Source of the DNA: CAYZAW01 sp964476505
Lineage (GTDB): Bacteria > Bacillota > Clostridia > Christensenellales > CAG-138
Length of the DNA: 51,088 bases
Assembly (NCBI GenBank): GCA_964476505.1
Contig: CAYZAW010000008.1
Location: 1 to 51,088 of the forward strand
Direction of reading: 5' to 3'
Shown here: one piece after another, positions 24,714 through 33,707 of the stretch
How the letters are laid out: every line of letters begins with the position of its first letter
Numbering within the stretch: the first letter of the stretch is position 1
The notes under the pieces: model-generated
Databases searched by the model: none
Told to the model about the DNA's origin: nothing
What the model saw: only the letters and a program-made list of their open reading frames with translations
Made by a program: the position numbers and the translations under genes

Positions 24714-26741
24714 ATGGAAGCAGGAAACAGACAATCAGAATTGACCGCGCTTTTGGCGGGTTATGCCAAGGCGTATTACGAGGAAGACGCGCCCCATGTG
24801 TCCGATGCGGATTATGACGCGCTTTATGACGAGCTTGTTGCGTTGGAGCGGGAAAGCGGCGTGGTGCTGCCGGAGTCTCCCACCAATCAAGTGGGTGGCG
24901 CACCGGTTTCCGGTTTTTTGCCGCATACGCATATCGCGCGGCTTTGGAGCTTGGATAAGGTGCGAACCGAAGCGCAGTTGTTGGATTGGGACGCAAGAGT
25001 GCATAAGCTCCGGGAGGAGCATATGGCGCGTACCGGCGAAAGGCTGGCGGAAATCAGCTATGCGCTGGAGTATAAATTCGACGGGCTTACCATCAACCTT
25101 ACCTATGAAAACGGTATGCTGGTGCAGGGCGCTACCCGCGGCAACGGGCAAACCGGCGAGGGCATACTGCCGCAGATCAAAACCATCCGCACATTGCCCC
25201 GCACCATTCCCTTTAAAGGACGCATGGAGGTACAGGGGGAGTGCTATATGGCGCTTTCCGTATTGGAGCAGTTCAACAAAACGGCGGACGAGCCGTTAAA
25301 GAACGCAAGGAATGCGGCGGCAGGCGCGCTTCGCAATTTAGACCCCGCGGTTACTGCCTCCCGGCACTTGGACTGTTTTTGTTATAATGTAGGCTTTATT
25401 GAGGGCAAAACCCTGAAGGACCAAGGCGAAATGCGGGAATTCCTGTTGGAGAACGGCTTTCCAGTCAGCGATATGTGCCAGGTGGAAACGGATATCAAGG
25501 CGGTCATCTTAGGCATTCAGGCGGCGGAGCAGCGCCGGGAAACACTGGACTTTTTGATAGACGGCATGGTGATCAAAATTCGGGACTTTGCCACCCGGCA
25601 GGCGCTGGGGCATACGGAAAAGTTCCCCCGCTGGGCCATCGCCTTCAAGTTTTCCGCCGAGGAAGCCACCACGGTGGTGGAGGATATCACCTGGGAGGTG
25701 GGCCGCACGGGCAAGCTGACGCCGCTGGCCCATGTGTCGCCGGTGGAGCTTTGCGGGGCTACCATCAAGCGGGCCACCCTCAACAATTATGATGATATCC
25801 AGCGCAAGCGGGTGGGCGTTGGTTCCACGGTGTTCATCCGCCGCAGTAACGACGTGATACCCGAAATACTGGGCAGCGTTCCTAACGATACGCCCAAGGC
25901 GCAGGTGGAAAAGCCCACCCGCTGCCCGGCTTGCGGGGCGCATATCGAGCAGCGCGGTGCGCATATTTTCTGTACCAATTCGCTTTCCTGCCGTCCGCAG
26001 ATCGTAGGGCGTGTGGCACATTTTGCCTCCCGGGACGCTATGGACATCGATACCCTTTCCGATAAAACGGCGGGAACCCTTATCGACGAGCTATCCTTGC
26101 GTTCCGTACCCCAGCTGTACGAGTTGACCATGCCGCAGTTGCTGGCGTTGGAGGGCTTTCAGGAGAAAAAGGCGCAGAATCTTTTATCTGCCATTGAGAA
26201 TAGCAAGACCCGTCCCTTGGGTGCGTTTTTATTCGCCCTTGGCATTCCCAACGTTGGGAAAAAGACCGCGCAGGACTTAGCCCGCCGCTTCGGTACGCTG
26301 GAGGCAGTGCGAAATGCCACATTTGAAGAATTGATCGCCATTAACGACGTGGGAGATGTTGTGGCAAACGACGTGGTTGATTTCTTTGCCGATGCGTCCA
26401 TCGCCGGGCAGGTAGACCGCCTGCTGGAACTGGGCGTTTCGCCTAAACCGGAGGAGGCGGTACAAACCGTTAGCCCCATAGCGGGGAAAACCGTTGTGGT
26501 TACGGGCACACTGCCAACGATGGGGCGGCGGGAGGCGGAGCAGCTCATCGTTTCTTTAGGCGGGAAGGCGGCTGGCAGCGTCAGCAAAAAAACGGATTAT
26601 GTGCTGGCGGGCGAGGCGGCAGGAAGCAAGCTGGAAAAAGCGATAGAGCTTGGCATTCCCGTGTTGGATGAGGCCGCATTTCTTGCGTTGGCAGGAGAAG
26701 CAAAAAAGAGCGATACAGCAGAACAAACAACGCTGTTTTAG
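24714..26741 (+). CDS. ligA: NAD-dependent DNA ligase
   Basis: 675 residues, full length. The adenylated lysine is K121 in the EYKFDGLTINL motif. Domains in order: Ia (YYEEDAPHVSDADYDALYDE), nucleotidyltransferase, OB fold (RTGKLTPLAHVSPVELCGAT), a four-Cys zinc finger (CPACGAHIEQ to C in SLSC), helix-hairpin-helix repeats (GIPNVGKKTAQDLA) and a C-terminal BRCT domain (GKTVVVTGTLPTMGRREAE). It seals nicks in replication and repair. CGGAG stands 7 bases before the ATG. It is co-transcribed with pcrA. Confidence 0.97.
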   Translation: MEAGNRQSELTALLAGYAKAYYEEDAPHVSDADYDALYDELVALERESGVVLPESPTNQVGGAPVSGFLPHTHIARLWSLDKVRTEAQLLDWDARVHKLREEHMARTGERLAEISYALEYKFDGLTINLTYENGMLVQGATRGNGQTGEGILPQIKTIRTLPRTIPFKGRMEVQGECYMALSVLEQFNKTADEPLKNARNAAAGALRNLDPAVTASRHLDCFCYNVGFIEGKTLKDQGEMREFLLENGFPVSDMCQVETDIKAVILGIQAAEQRRETLDFLIDGMVIKIRDFATRQALGHTEKFPRWAIAFKFSAEEATTVVEDITWEVGRTGKLTPLAHVSPVELCGATIKRATLNNYDDIQRKRVGVGSTVFIRRSNDVIPEILGSVPNDTPKAQVEKPTRCPACGAHIEQRGAHIFCTNSLSCRPQIVGRVAHFASRDAMDIDTLSDKTAGTLIDELSLRSVPQLYELTMPQLLALEGFQEKKAQNLLSAIENSKTRPLGAFLFALGIPNVGKKTAQDLARRFGTLEAVRNATFEELIAINDVGDVVANDVVDFFADASIAGQVDRLLELGVSPKPEEAVQTVSPIAGKTVVVTGTLPTMGRREAEQLIVSLGGKAAGSVSKKTDYVLAGEAAGSKLEKAIELGIPVLDEAAFLALAGEAKKSDTAEQTTLF

Positions 26742-26757
26742 GGGAGAAGCATCAAGC

Positions 26758-27720
26758 ATGCGGTTAGGCAAATTAGACAACGATACCTTGGAGAGATGCA
26801 TATTAAAAAAGTTTACCCATGTGCGGCAGGAGGTGTTGAGCCTGCCTATGATCGGGCAGGACTGCGCGTCCGTGGATTTGGGCGGGGATATTGCAGTGCT
26901 TTCCTGCGACCCTATTACCTCTGCCACACGGCATATCGGCACGTTATCCGTACACATCAACTGCAACGACGCTGCTGCCGCGGGCGCGGAGCCAGTGGGC
27001 TTATTGGTAACGCTGTTAGCGCCGCCCACCGCAACGCTGGAGGAAATAGAAACCATTGCAAACGAGCTTGCAGAAGCGGCGCGTAACGCCAATGTGGATA
27101 TCCTTGGAGGGCATACGGAGGTCACGGACAGCGTAACGCGGTTTGTAACCAACACCACAGTGCTTGCCAAGCTGCCCCCAAACGGGAAGCTTCCCGGTAT
27201 GCGTCCGGGGGATCAGATCGTGATGACCAAATGGGCGGGCTTAGAGGGCAGCGCCGTGATCGTATCGGATTTTCACGACAAACTGGCAGTGATGGGAGAA
27301 GATAAGCTTTCGCGGCTTCGCGGCTTAACAAAGGAGCTGTCCGTGGTGCCGGAGGGCTGCTATGCCGCACGGCACGGCGCACACGCCATGCATGATATCA
27401 CTGAGGGCGGCGTGTTTGGCGCTGTATGGGAAATGGCCTATACCGCAGGCTGCGGCATACGCCTAAACGAGAACGCGATACCCGTTCTTCCTGAAACGGA
27501 GGAATTATGCCGCCTGTTGGGGCTTGACCCGTACCGGCTGCTTTCCAGCGGCGCGATGCTGATTGCTTGCGAAAACGGCAAAGAAATGGCAGCCGGGCTG
27601 CAACAGGCGGGCGTTCCCGCCGCGGTGATCGGCTGCGCCGAAGCGGGAACCGGCGTATACCGGGAGGATGGCACGGTTGTGCATCCCCCGGAGGCGGACG
27701 AATTATACAGACTTTTTTAA
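26758..27720 (+). CDS. AIR synthase-related (PurM/HypE/ThiL superfamily) protein
   Basis: 320 residues from the ATG at 26758; GGGGAG lies about 11 bases upstream, and an earlier in-frame start would overlap ligA by about 90 bases without family similarity. PurM-like N-domain features are the conserved metal/nucleotide segment GQDCASVDLGGDIAVLSCDP, HINCNDAAAAGAEPVGLLVT and ILGGHTEVTDSVTRF. The C-domain has HAMHDITEGGVFGAVWEMA and LLSSGAMLIA. The superfamily uses ATP to activate carboxamides, phosphorylate thiamine phosphate or dehydrate carbamoyl thiols. It resembles HypE more than PurM, but no hydrogenase genes are present, so the reaction is unknown. Confidence 0.8.
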   Translation: MRLGKLDNDTLERCILKKFTHVRQEVLSLPMIGQDCASVDLGGDIAVLSCDPITSATRHIGTLSVHINCNDAAAAGAEPVGLLVTLLAPPTATLEEIETIANELAEAARNANVDILGGHTEVTDSVTRFVTNTTVLAKLPPNGKLPGMRPGDQIVMTKWAGLEGSAVIVSDFHDKLAVMGEDKLSRLRGLTKELSVVPEGCYAARHGAHAMHDITEGGVFGAVWEMAYTAGCGIRLNENAIPVLPETEELCRLLGLDPYRLLSSGAMLIACENGKEMAAGLQQAGVPAAVIGCAEAGTGVYREDGTVVHPPEADELYRLF

Positions 27721-27727
27721 TATTTGT

Positions 27728-27757
27728 GTGACAGAGCCCAAGCCCCTGTGCTATACT
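27728..27757 (+). promoter_or_regulatory. Sigma-A-type promoter for the yicC-remA-gmk-rpoZ unit
   Basis: GTGACA (27728-27733) and TATACT (27752-27757) are 18 bases apart, about 37 bases before the yicC ATG. Confidence 0.55.
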
Positions 27758-27793
27758 ATAGGGTAGCCTATTGGGCGGAAAAGAGGTTTCGGC

Positions 27794-28672
27794 ATGATCA
27801 GCAGCATGACCGGTTACGGCAGAGGAACGGCTTCCGTGGACGGACGGGAGATCACGGTGGAGTTGAAAACCGTCAATCACCGCTTTTTAGATCTTGGCAT
27901 GCGCATGCCGCGGCACTTGGGCTTTTTGGAGGACGTGTTCCGTAAGGAGCTGTCTTGCGCGCTCTCCCGCGGGCATGTAGATATCTATGTAAATTATACC
28001 AATACCAGAAGCGATGCCCGCACCGTTACCATTGACGAGGGCTTGCTAAAAATGTTTGTGGTTTCCGCCAGAAAGGCCAACGCTGCGCTGGGCTTGCAGG
28101 ACGACCTAACCCTTACAAACGCCCTTCGCATGCCGGACGTTACTACCGTTACGGAAGCGGAGGAAAACCGCGATGCCGTGATCGAACTCACAAAAGAAGC
28201 GATCGCGCTGGCGGTTGGGGAACTCAAAACCATGCGGGAGCAGGAAGGCCAACGCCTGTTTGCGGATATTTCCGCCCGCTGTGACGCGGTGCTTTCTCTT
28301 ACGGAGAAAATAGCGCTTCGGGCTCCGCTGGTGGTGGAGGAATACCGCACGAAGCTCAATGAGCGCATCGCCCAGTTTTTAAACGATACGGAGGTAGACC
28401 GTGCAAGGCTTGCCACCGAGGTGGCGCTTTTTTCCGACAGAGCCAGTATCGACGAGGAGATCGTTCGCTTAAGAAGCCATGTTACCGCCATGCGCGAGGC
28501 GCTGCAGGCCAAGGAGCCTGCGGGCAGGCGCTTGGATTTTATTGTGCAGGAAATGAACCGGGAGTTCAACACCATAGGCTCCAAGGCAAACGACGCTGCA
28601 TTAACGGGCTTTGTGTTGGCAGGGAAAAACGAGATCGAAAAGATCCGCGAGCAGATACAAAACGTGGAGTAA
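27794..28672 (+). CDS. yicC: YicC/YloC family endoribonuclease
   Basis: 292 residues with both family domains: an N-terminal YicC-like region (MISSMTGYGRGTASVDGREI, ELKTVNHRFLDLGMRMPRHL) and the C-terminal DUF1732 region (RRLDFIVQEMNREFNTIGSK). The family includes recently recognised endoribonucleases acting in RNA turnover. It heads the conserved Bacillus series yloC-remA-gmk-rpoZ. A start region with AAAGAGG and the family-typical MISSMTGYG support the ATG at 27794. Confidence 0.95.
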   Translation: MISSMTGYGRGTASVDGREITVELKTVNHRFLDLGMRMPRHLGFLEDVFRKELSCALSRGHVDIYVNYTNTRSDARTVTIDEGLLKMFVVSARKANAALGLQDDLTLTNALRMPDVTTVTEAEENRDAVIELTKEAIALAVGELKTMREQEGQRLFADISARCDAVLSLTEKIALRAPLVVEEYRTKLNERIAQFLNDTEVDRARLATEVALFSDRASIDEEIVRLRSHVTAMREALQAKEPAGRRLDFIVQEMNREFNTIGSKANDAALTGFVLAGKNEIEKIREQIQNVE

Positions 28673-28683
28673 AGGAGCACTGC

Positions 28684-28947
28684 ATGGCGATCAAGCTGAT
28701 CAATATCGGGTTTGGCAACATCATATCGGCAAACCGGCTGGTGGCCATCGTCAGCCCCGAAAGTGCGCCAATCAAGCGCATTGTGCAGGAAGCAAGGGAA
28801 AGCGGCAGGCTGATCGACGCCACCTACGGGCGGCGTACGCGGGCTGTAGCGGTGATGGACAGCGGGCACATCGTACTGTCTGCCGTGCAGCCGGAAACTG
28901 TTGCGAACCGTCTTGGCTCCAAGGTTGAGCCGGAGGACGAGGTTTAA
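28684..28947 (+). CDS. remA: RemA-like regulator (DUF370)
   Basis: 87 residues starting MAIKLINIGFGNIISANRLV with IDATYGRRTRAVAVMDSGHI, the near-invariant DUF370 core. In Bacillus RemA is a ring-forming DNA-binding protein that activates matrix and osmoprotection genes; in Clostridia without those genes its role is less clear. It lies 11 bases after yicC and just before gmk, as in Bacillus. Confidence 0.95.
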   Translation: MAIKLINIGFGNIISANRLVAIVSPESAPIKRIVQEARESGRLIDATYGRRTRAVAVMDSGHIVLSAVQPETVANRLGSKVEPEDEV

Positions 28948-28969
28948 CGTAAGCGCAGGAGGAACGATC

Positions 28970-29590
28970 ATGACTGCCAAAAGAGAAGGAATGCTTTTAG
29001 TGATATCCGGCCCGTCCGGCGTTGGCAAGGGAACCATTGCCAAGTGCTTGATTGATCGCAACCCTAAAATGCATTTTTCCGTGTCTGCCACCACAAGGAA
29101 GCCCCGCCCCGGAGAAATCGAGGGCGTGCATTACTTCTTCAAAACGGAAGCGGAATTCCAAACCATGGTAGACGAAAACTGCTTTTTGGAATACATGCAG
29201 AATTTCGGCACGCATCATTACGGCACGCCCAAGGCTTATGTGGCGGATCAGCGGGCTGCCGGGTTCGACGTGATACTGGATATCGACGTAAAGGGCGGCA
29301 TGCGGGTCAAGCAGGTCTGTCCGGATGCCGTGCTGATATTCATTGCGCCTCCCACCATAAGCGAGTTGGAAACCCGCCTGATCGGCCGCGGCACGGAGGG
29401 AACTGAAGCCATGCGCCGCAGGCTGGAGGAAGCGAAAACGGAGCTGACCTATATCGAAAAATACGATTACGTTGTAGAAAACGACGTGATCGAGATCGCG
29501 GTACACGATATCGAAAATATCGTGTCGGCAGAAGCAAACCGCGTGATAAGAAATCAAAAGCTTGTACAAAAGTACGCAGGAGGCAAATAA
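28970..29590 (+). CDS. gmk: Guanylate kinase
   Basis: 206 residues, standard length. P-loop GPSGVGKGT, GMP-binding VSATTRKPRPGEIEGVHYFF, and the lid region RRLEEAKTEL are present. It phosphorylates GMP to GDP with ATP. The ATG at 28970 is chosen because AGGAGG lies 7 bases upstream; a longer in-frame reading starts inside remA. It lies two bases from rpoZ. Confidence 0.97.
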   Translation: MTAKREGMLLVISGPSGVGKGTIAKCLIDRNPKMHFSVSATTRKPRPGEIEGVHYFFKTEAEFQTMVDENCFLEYMQNFGTHHYGTPKAYVADQRAAGFDVILDIDVKGGMRVKQVCPDAVLIFIAPPTISELETRLIGRGTEGTEAMRRRLEEAKTELTYIEKYDYVVENDVIEIAVHDIENIVSAEANRVIRNQKLVQKYAGGK

Positions 29591-29591
29591 T

Positions 29592-29810
29592 ATGACTGAA
29601 AAACGCGCCCTCAACAAACCCGCCCTCAACGACATGATCGATAAGGTCGGCTGTCGCTACATGCTGGTGACCACGGTGGCTTGCCGCGCCCGCCAGCTCT
29701 TGACCACACCGGATAAGCTGGGCGACGACAAACCCGTTTCCTTGGCGGTGGAGGAGCTTTACGAGGACAAGCTCAACGTGGAGTATCCGGCGGAATACGA
29801 AGCAAAATAA
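29592..29810 (+). CDS. rpoZ: RNA polymerase omega subunit
   Basis: 72 residues with the omega core: LNDMIDKVGCRYMLVTTVAC, RARQLL and KPVSLAVEELYEDKL. Omega aids RNA polymerase assembly. The ATG lies two bases after the gmk stop with GGAGG about 10 bases upstream. In Bacillus coaBC follows; here priA is next, so coaBC is absent from this place. Confidence 0.93.
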   Translation: MTEKRALNKPALNDMIDKVGCRYMLVTTVACRARQLLTTPDKLGDDKPVSLAVEELYEDKLNVEYPAEYEAK

Positions 29811-29890
29811 CAGCCGCTGCCTCCTAAAGCAGTCCATAAGGGCTCTTTTGGGGCTACGGTTTCAACCATCGCAAGCTTACGCACATATGG

Positions 29891-29920
29891 GGCGGGCGCA
29901 CAAAATGCCCCGCCTTTCTA
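29891..29920 (+). terminator. Possible terminator between rpoZ and priA
   Basis: A GC-rich hairpin (GGCGGG with CCCGCC, a bulged C, then GCA with TGC, loop CAAAA) followed by TTTCTATTTATT. The bulge and interrupted T tract make it moderate. The 147-base gap holds no open gene. Confidence 0.5.
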
Positions 29921-29957
29921 TTTATTCATACAGCCAATACAAAAGGAGGGCATAGGC

Positions 29958-32225
29958 ATGTTTGCACAGGTCACTGTGGATATCGCGCACAGCAATGTGG
30001 ATAAGTGCTTTACCTATGCGATTCCGGAGGGATTGGCGGTAGAGGTGGGGCATCACGTTCTGGTGCCTTTTGGCCGGGGCAGCAAGCCGACGGAGGGCTT
30101 TGTTCTGGCGGTGGGAGATACCTACAGCTCGGATACGGAACCAGCAAAAATCAAGGAGATCACCCGCATCATTGAACCGTACCCCGTGTTTTTGCCACAG
30201 CAGTTGGCGCTTGCCCGCTGGATGCAGGAGGCATACAACTGCCTGCTGGTGGACGCGCTGCGGCTGATGATTCCGGCGCAGCTTAGAGGCGGGCGCATAC
30301 AGGAAAAAACGGTTCGCACGGTGCAGATCGCGCCGGGGCTAGACAGGGAAGCTGCAAAGGCCGCAATGCTGGATAAAAACGGCCGTGCGAAAGCCCCTAA
30401 GCAGCTGGAGGTATTGCAGCTGCTTGCAGAAACAGAAATCGAAATGGCGGTGGCGGACATCTGCGCGTTCATCCCCGGCGGGGCAGGCGCAGTTTCGGCG
30501 CTGCTTAAAAAAGGGCTGCTGGTAGAAAGCGGGCACGTTACTTTCCGCCGCCCGCACGACGGCGCGCAGGAGCCGCAAACCGGCGAGGTGACCCCAACGC
30601 CCGCGCAGCAAGCCGCCATCGATACCGTGATTGCCGGTATGGAGCGGGGCGGCGGTACGTTTTTGCTGCACGGCGTTACAGGCAGCGGCAAAACGGAGGT
30701 ATATCTTCGCTGCATTCGGCATTGCATCGATCAGGGACGGCAGGCTATCGTTTTGGTACCGGAGATCGCCTTAACGCCGCAAACGGTTGGGCGCTTTAGA
30801 AGCCGCTTTGGAGACAGCGTGGCGGTGCTGCACAGCAAGCTGTCTGCAGGAGAGCGCTTTGACGAATGGCGCAGAATCCGTTTGGGAAAGGTGCAGGTGG
30901 CGGTAGGCGCCAGAAGCGCCGTATTCGCTCCCTTTTCCGATATTGGGCTCATCGTGATCGACGAGGAGCACGAGCAAAGCTATCAAAGCGAAAACACTCC
31001 CCGCTATCATGCTGCAGAGGTCGCACTTCGGCGCTGTGCGCAGGCAAATGCGCCACTGGTACTGGGCAGCGCAACGCCCTCCATCACCAGCTATCACCGG
31101 GCGGAGCAGGGGCGCTATCAGTTGATCGAAATGAAGGAGCGCGTGGAAGCTCGCCCTATGCCCAAGGTGACCGTGGTGGATATGCGGGAGGAATTCTTGG
31201 CAGGAAACAACGGCATTTTCAGCGCGGCGCTGGTGGAGCGGCTGCAAGCCTGCTTACAGGCAAAGCAGCAGGCGATTTTGTTTATCAACCGCCGGGGGTA
31301 CAGCACATTCGTTTCCTGCCGGGGCTGCGGCTTGGTGCTGGAATGCCCCAATTGCGACGTGTCGTTGACGTATCACAAAACCGATGGCAGCATCCGCTGC
31401 CATTACTGCGGTTATACCGCAAAGGTACCGGCAGTATGCCCCGCCTGCGGCAAGCCGTACCTGAAATACTTTGGCGTTGGCACCCAGCAGGTGGAGGAGC
31501 AGCTGCATGAGCTGTTCCCAAACGTTACCTCCATCCGCATGGATATGGACAGCACCCGCACCAAGGACGCGCATGAAACGCTGCTGTCTGCCTTTCGCCG
31601 CGGCGAAGCGCAGGTGCTCATCGGCACGCAGATGGTGGCAAAGGGGCTGGACTTTCCCAATGTAACGCTGGTAGGCGTGGTCGCGGCGGATTCAACTTTG
31701 TACATTCCGGATTACCGCAGTGCAGAGCGCACCTTTGAGCTGTTGACGCAGGTAGCCGGGCGCGCTGGGCGGGATGCGGCGTTGGGGCATGTGGTCATCC
31801 AAACCTATTCTCCGGAGCATCCTGCTATCCGCTTTGCCAAAACACACGATTTCAACGGTTTTTACGCCCACGAATGCAAGGAGCGGCAGGCGGCGCTGTT
31901 TCCGCCCTTTTCCCTGTTTGTGCGCGTGCTGTTTTCCGGCATGGAGGAGGAGCCGTTATCACAAGGCTGCACTCGCTTCGCAAAAGGGCTGAACGAGACG
32001 CTCCTGCAAGCCTTGGGCGAGAAGAACGCCGCGCAGCTTTTGTATCTTTGCGCATCGCCCGCGCCGGTAAGAAGGCGGCAGGGGGTATACCGCTATCAGG
32101 TGCTGGTAAAGCTGCTTCGCACCGCCAATACAGCATCGGCGCTCAATGCCATTTACCGCTATACAGCGGCGCACAGAACAGAGGCGTTTACCACGCTGGA
32201 GGTCAACCCCGGCGATATGTTCTGA
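29958..32225 (+). CDS. priA: Primosomal replication restart helicase PriA
   Basis: 755 residues. Walker A HGVTGSGKTEVYLR, Walker B VIDEEHEQSY, eight zinc-binding Cys in CRGCGLVLECPNCDVS, CHYCGYTAKVPAVCPACGKP, and motif V/VI regions (GTQMVAKGLDFPNVTLVG, QVAGRAGRDAALGHVVIQTY). The N-terminal 3'-DNA-binding domain starts FAQVTVDIAHSNVDKCFTYA. It recognises stalled forks and reloads the replicative helicase. AAGGAGGG lies 7 bases before the ATG. It opens the priA-def-fmt-rsmB-rlmN series. Confidence 0.97.
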   Translation: MFAQVTVDIAHSNVDKCFTYAIPEGLAVEVGHHVLVPFGRGSKPTEGFVLAVGDTYSSDTEPAKIKEITRIIEPYPVFLPQQLALARWMQEAYNCLLVDALRLMIPAQLRGGRIQEKTVRTVQIAPGLDREAAKAAMLDKNGRAKAPKQLEVLQLLAETEIEMAVADICAFIPGGAGAVSALLKKGLLVESGHVTFRRPHDGAQEPQTGEVTPTPAQQAAIDTVIAGMERGGGTFLLHGVTGSGKTEVYLRCIRHCIDQGRQAIVLVPEIALTPQTVGRFRSRFGDSVAVLHSKLSAGERFDEWRRIRLGKVQVAVGARSAVFAPFSDIGLIVIDEEHEQSYQSENTPRYHAAEVALRRCAQANAPLVLGSATPSITSYHRAEQGRYQLIEMKERVEARPMPKVTVVDMREEFLAGNNGIFSAALVERLQACLQAKQQAILFINRRGYSTFVSCRGCGLVLECPNCDVSLTYHKTDGSIRCHYCGYTAKVPAVCPACGKPYLKYFGVGTQQVEEQLHELFPNVTSIRMDMDSTRTKDAHETLLSAFRRGEAQVLIGTQMVAKGLDFPNVTLVGVVAADSTLYIPDYRSAERTFELLTQVAGRAGRDAALGHVVIQTYSPEHPAIRFAKTHDFNGFYAHECKERQAALFPPFSLFVRVLFSGMEEEPLSQGCTRFAKGLNETLLQALGEKNAAQLLYLCASPAPVRRRQGVYRYQVLVKLLRTANTASALNAIYRYTAAHRTEAFTTLEVNPGDMF

Positions 32226-32253
32226 TGACAGCGCAATGAATTTTGCGTATAAT
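32225..32253 (+). promoter_or_regulatory. Internal promoter for def-fmt-rsmB-rlmN
   Basis: ATGACA (32225-32230, one mismatch from consensus) and a perfect TATAAT (32248-32253) are 17 bases apart. The -35 box overlaps the priA stop codon and the -10 is about 30 bases before def, so def can be expressed apart from priA. Confidence 0.7.
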
Positions 32254-32283
32254 ACATGTAACGAATAATGGAGGAGCATCACA

Positions 32284-32778
32284 ATGGCGCTAAGACGAAT
32301 TCTTCGGGAACAGGACCCCGCACTATATAAGGTCTGCCGGCCGGTAGACAAGATAAACGGCCGCATCACAACACTTATCGACGACATGTTGGAAACCATG
32401 TACCACGCCAACGGCTGCGGGCTGGCCGCGCCGCAGGTGGGGGTGCTGCGGCGGGTGTTCGTGGTGGACTGCGGGGACGGCCCCGTGGAAATGATCAACC
32501 CGGAGATCATCGAAACCAGCGGCGAGCAGGGCTGCTTTGAGGGCTGCCTGTCTTTCCCCGGGGAAAGCGGGTATGTGGTGCGTCCCAACCATGTGATCGT
32601 GCGGGCGCTGAACCGCAAGGGCGAGCTGATGGAATATGAAGCCACCGAGTTGTTTGCAAGAGCAGTGCTCCATGAAAACGACCATCTGGACGGCTTGGTG
32701 TATAAACGCTTGGTGACCGAGCCGCCGGAAGGCTATAAAGAGGATATGGACGACGAGGAGGACGGCGAGAATACATGA
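32284..32778 (+). CDS. def: Peptide deformylase
   Basis: 164 residues with the three family motifs: GCGLAAPQVG, EGCLSFPGESG and HENDHLDG, the last giving the two metal-binding His and catalytic Glu. It removes the formyl group from nascent proteins. GGAGG lies 9 bases before the ATG. Its stop overlaps the fmt start (ATGA); Def and Fmt act at opposite ends of the formyl-methionine cycle. The acidic tail (DMDDEEDGE) is a small extension. Confidence 0.97.
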   Translation: MALRRILREQDPALYKVCRPVDKINGRITTLIDDMLETMYHANGCGLAAPQVGVLRRVFVVDCGDGPVEMINPEIIETSGEQGCFEGCLSFPGESGYVVRPNHVIVRALNRKGELMEYEATELFARAVLHENDHLDGLVYKRLVTEPPEGYKEDMDDEEDGENT

Positions 32779-33707
32779 GGATCGCTTTTTTAGGCACGCC
32801 GGAATTTGCCGTGCCGTCCCTGCAAATGCTGATAGATGCCGGGCATACGCTGCTGGTGGTGACTCAGCCGGATCGCCCGCAGGGCAGGCATGCAACGCTT
32901 ACCCCGCCGCCTGTAAAGGTGCTGGCAGAAAAACACGGCATCCCCGTGTTCCAATGCGAAAAAATACGGCTGCCGGAGGGCGTGGAGGCGCTTCGTGCGT
33001 TTCGCCCGGAGCTGATGGTCACAGCGGCCTTTGGACAGATACTGTCCAAGGAGAATTTGGATATCCCCACACACGGCTGCATCAACGTACACGGCTCGTT
33101 GCTACCGAAATACCGGGGTGCCGCGCCTATCCAGTGGGCGGTGATAAACGGCGAGCATGTGACCGGCGTTACCACCATGTTAACGGATGTGGGCCTGGAT
33201 ACCGGGGATATTTTACTAACGGAAGAAACGCCCATCCAGCCGGAGGAAACGGCGGGAGAACTGTATTGCAGGCTTGCGGATATCGGTGCGGGGCTGCTTA
33301 AAAAAACCATCGTCGCGCTGGAAGCCGGCACATTAACGCCCACGCCGCAAAACGAGGCGGCGGCAACAAAATGCGGCATGCTGAAAAAAGAGCATGGCAA
33401 GCTGGACTTTTCCTTGCCGGCACAGCGCCTGCATAACCTGGTACGGGGCGTTAACCCGTGGCCGGGGGCGTATGCGCTTTTAAACGGCGAACCGCTGAAA
33501 ATTTGGAAAATCAGGACCGCGCCGGAGGCGCTGCCTCCCAAGGATGCACCGTTAGGAATGCTGTTTGGCGGTGTAAAGCAAGGCTTGTTTGTTACCTGCG
33601 CGGATGGCGCGCTGGAAATATTGGAGTTACAGGCGGCAGGCGGTAAGCGGGTGCAGGCCAAGGTCTATTTAATGGGTAAGCCCATCGTGGGGAGCGTTTT
33701 AACATGA
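32775..33707 (+). CDS. fmt: Methionyl-tRNA formyltransferase
   Basis: 310 residues. It begins MRIAFLGTPEFAVPSLQMLI and carries the folate-site motif HGSLLPKYRGAAPIQWAVIN with TMLTDVGLDTGDIL, then a C-terminal tRNA-binding domain. It formylates initiator Met-tRNA using 10-formyl-THF. It overlaps def and rsmB by 4 bases each (ATGA), so the three are translationally coupled. Confidence 0.97.
   Translation: MRIAFLGTPEFAVPSLQMLIDAGHTLLVVTQPDRPQGRHATLTPPPVKVLAEKHGIPVFQCEKIRLPEGVEALRAFRPELMVTAAFGQILSKENLDIPTHGCINVHGSLLPKYRGAAPIQWAVINGEHVTGVTTMLTDVGLDTGDILLTEETPIQPEETAGELYCRLADIGAGLLKKTIVALEAGTLTPTPQNEAAATKCGMLKKEHGKLDFSLPAQRLHNLVRGVNPWPGAYALLNGEPLKIWKIRTAPEALPPKDAPLGMLFGGVKQGLFVTCADGALEILELQAAGGKRVQAKVYLMGKPIVGSVLT

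Noticed and set aside
27994..29094. 366-residue minus-strand open frame across yicC, remA and gmk
   Set aside because: It runs opposite three well-supported conserved genes and is Ser/Arg-rich without domains.
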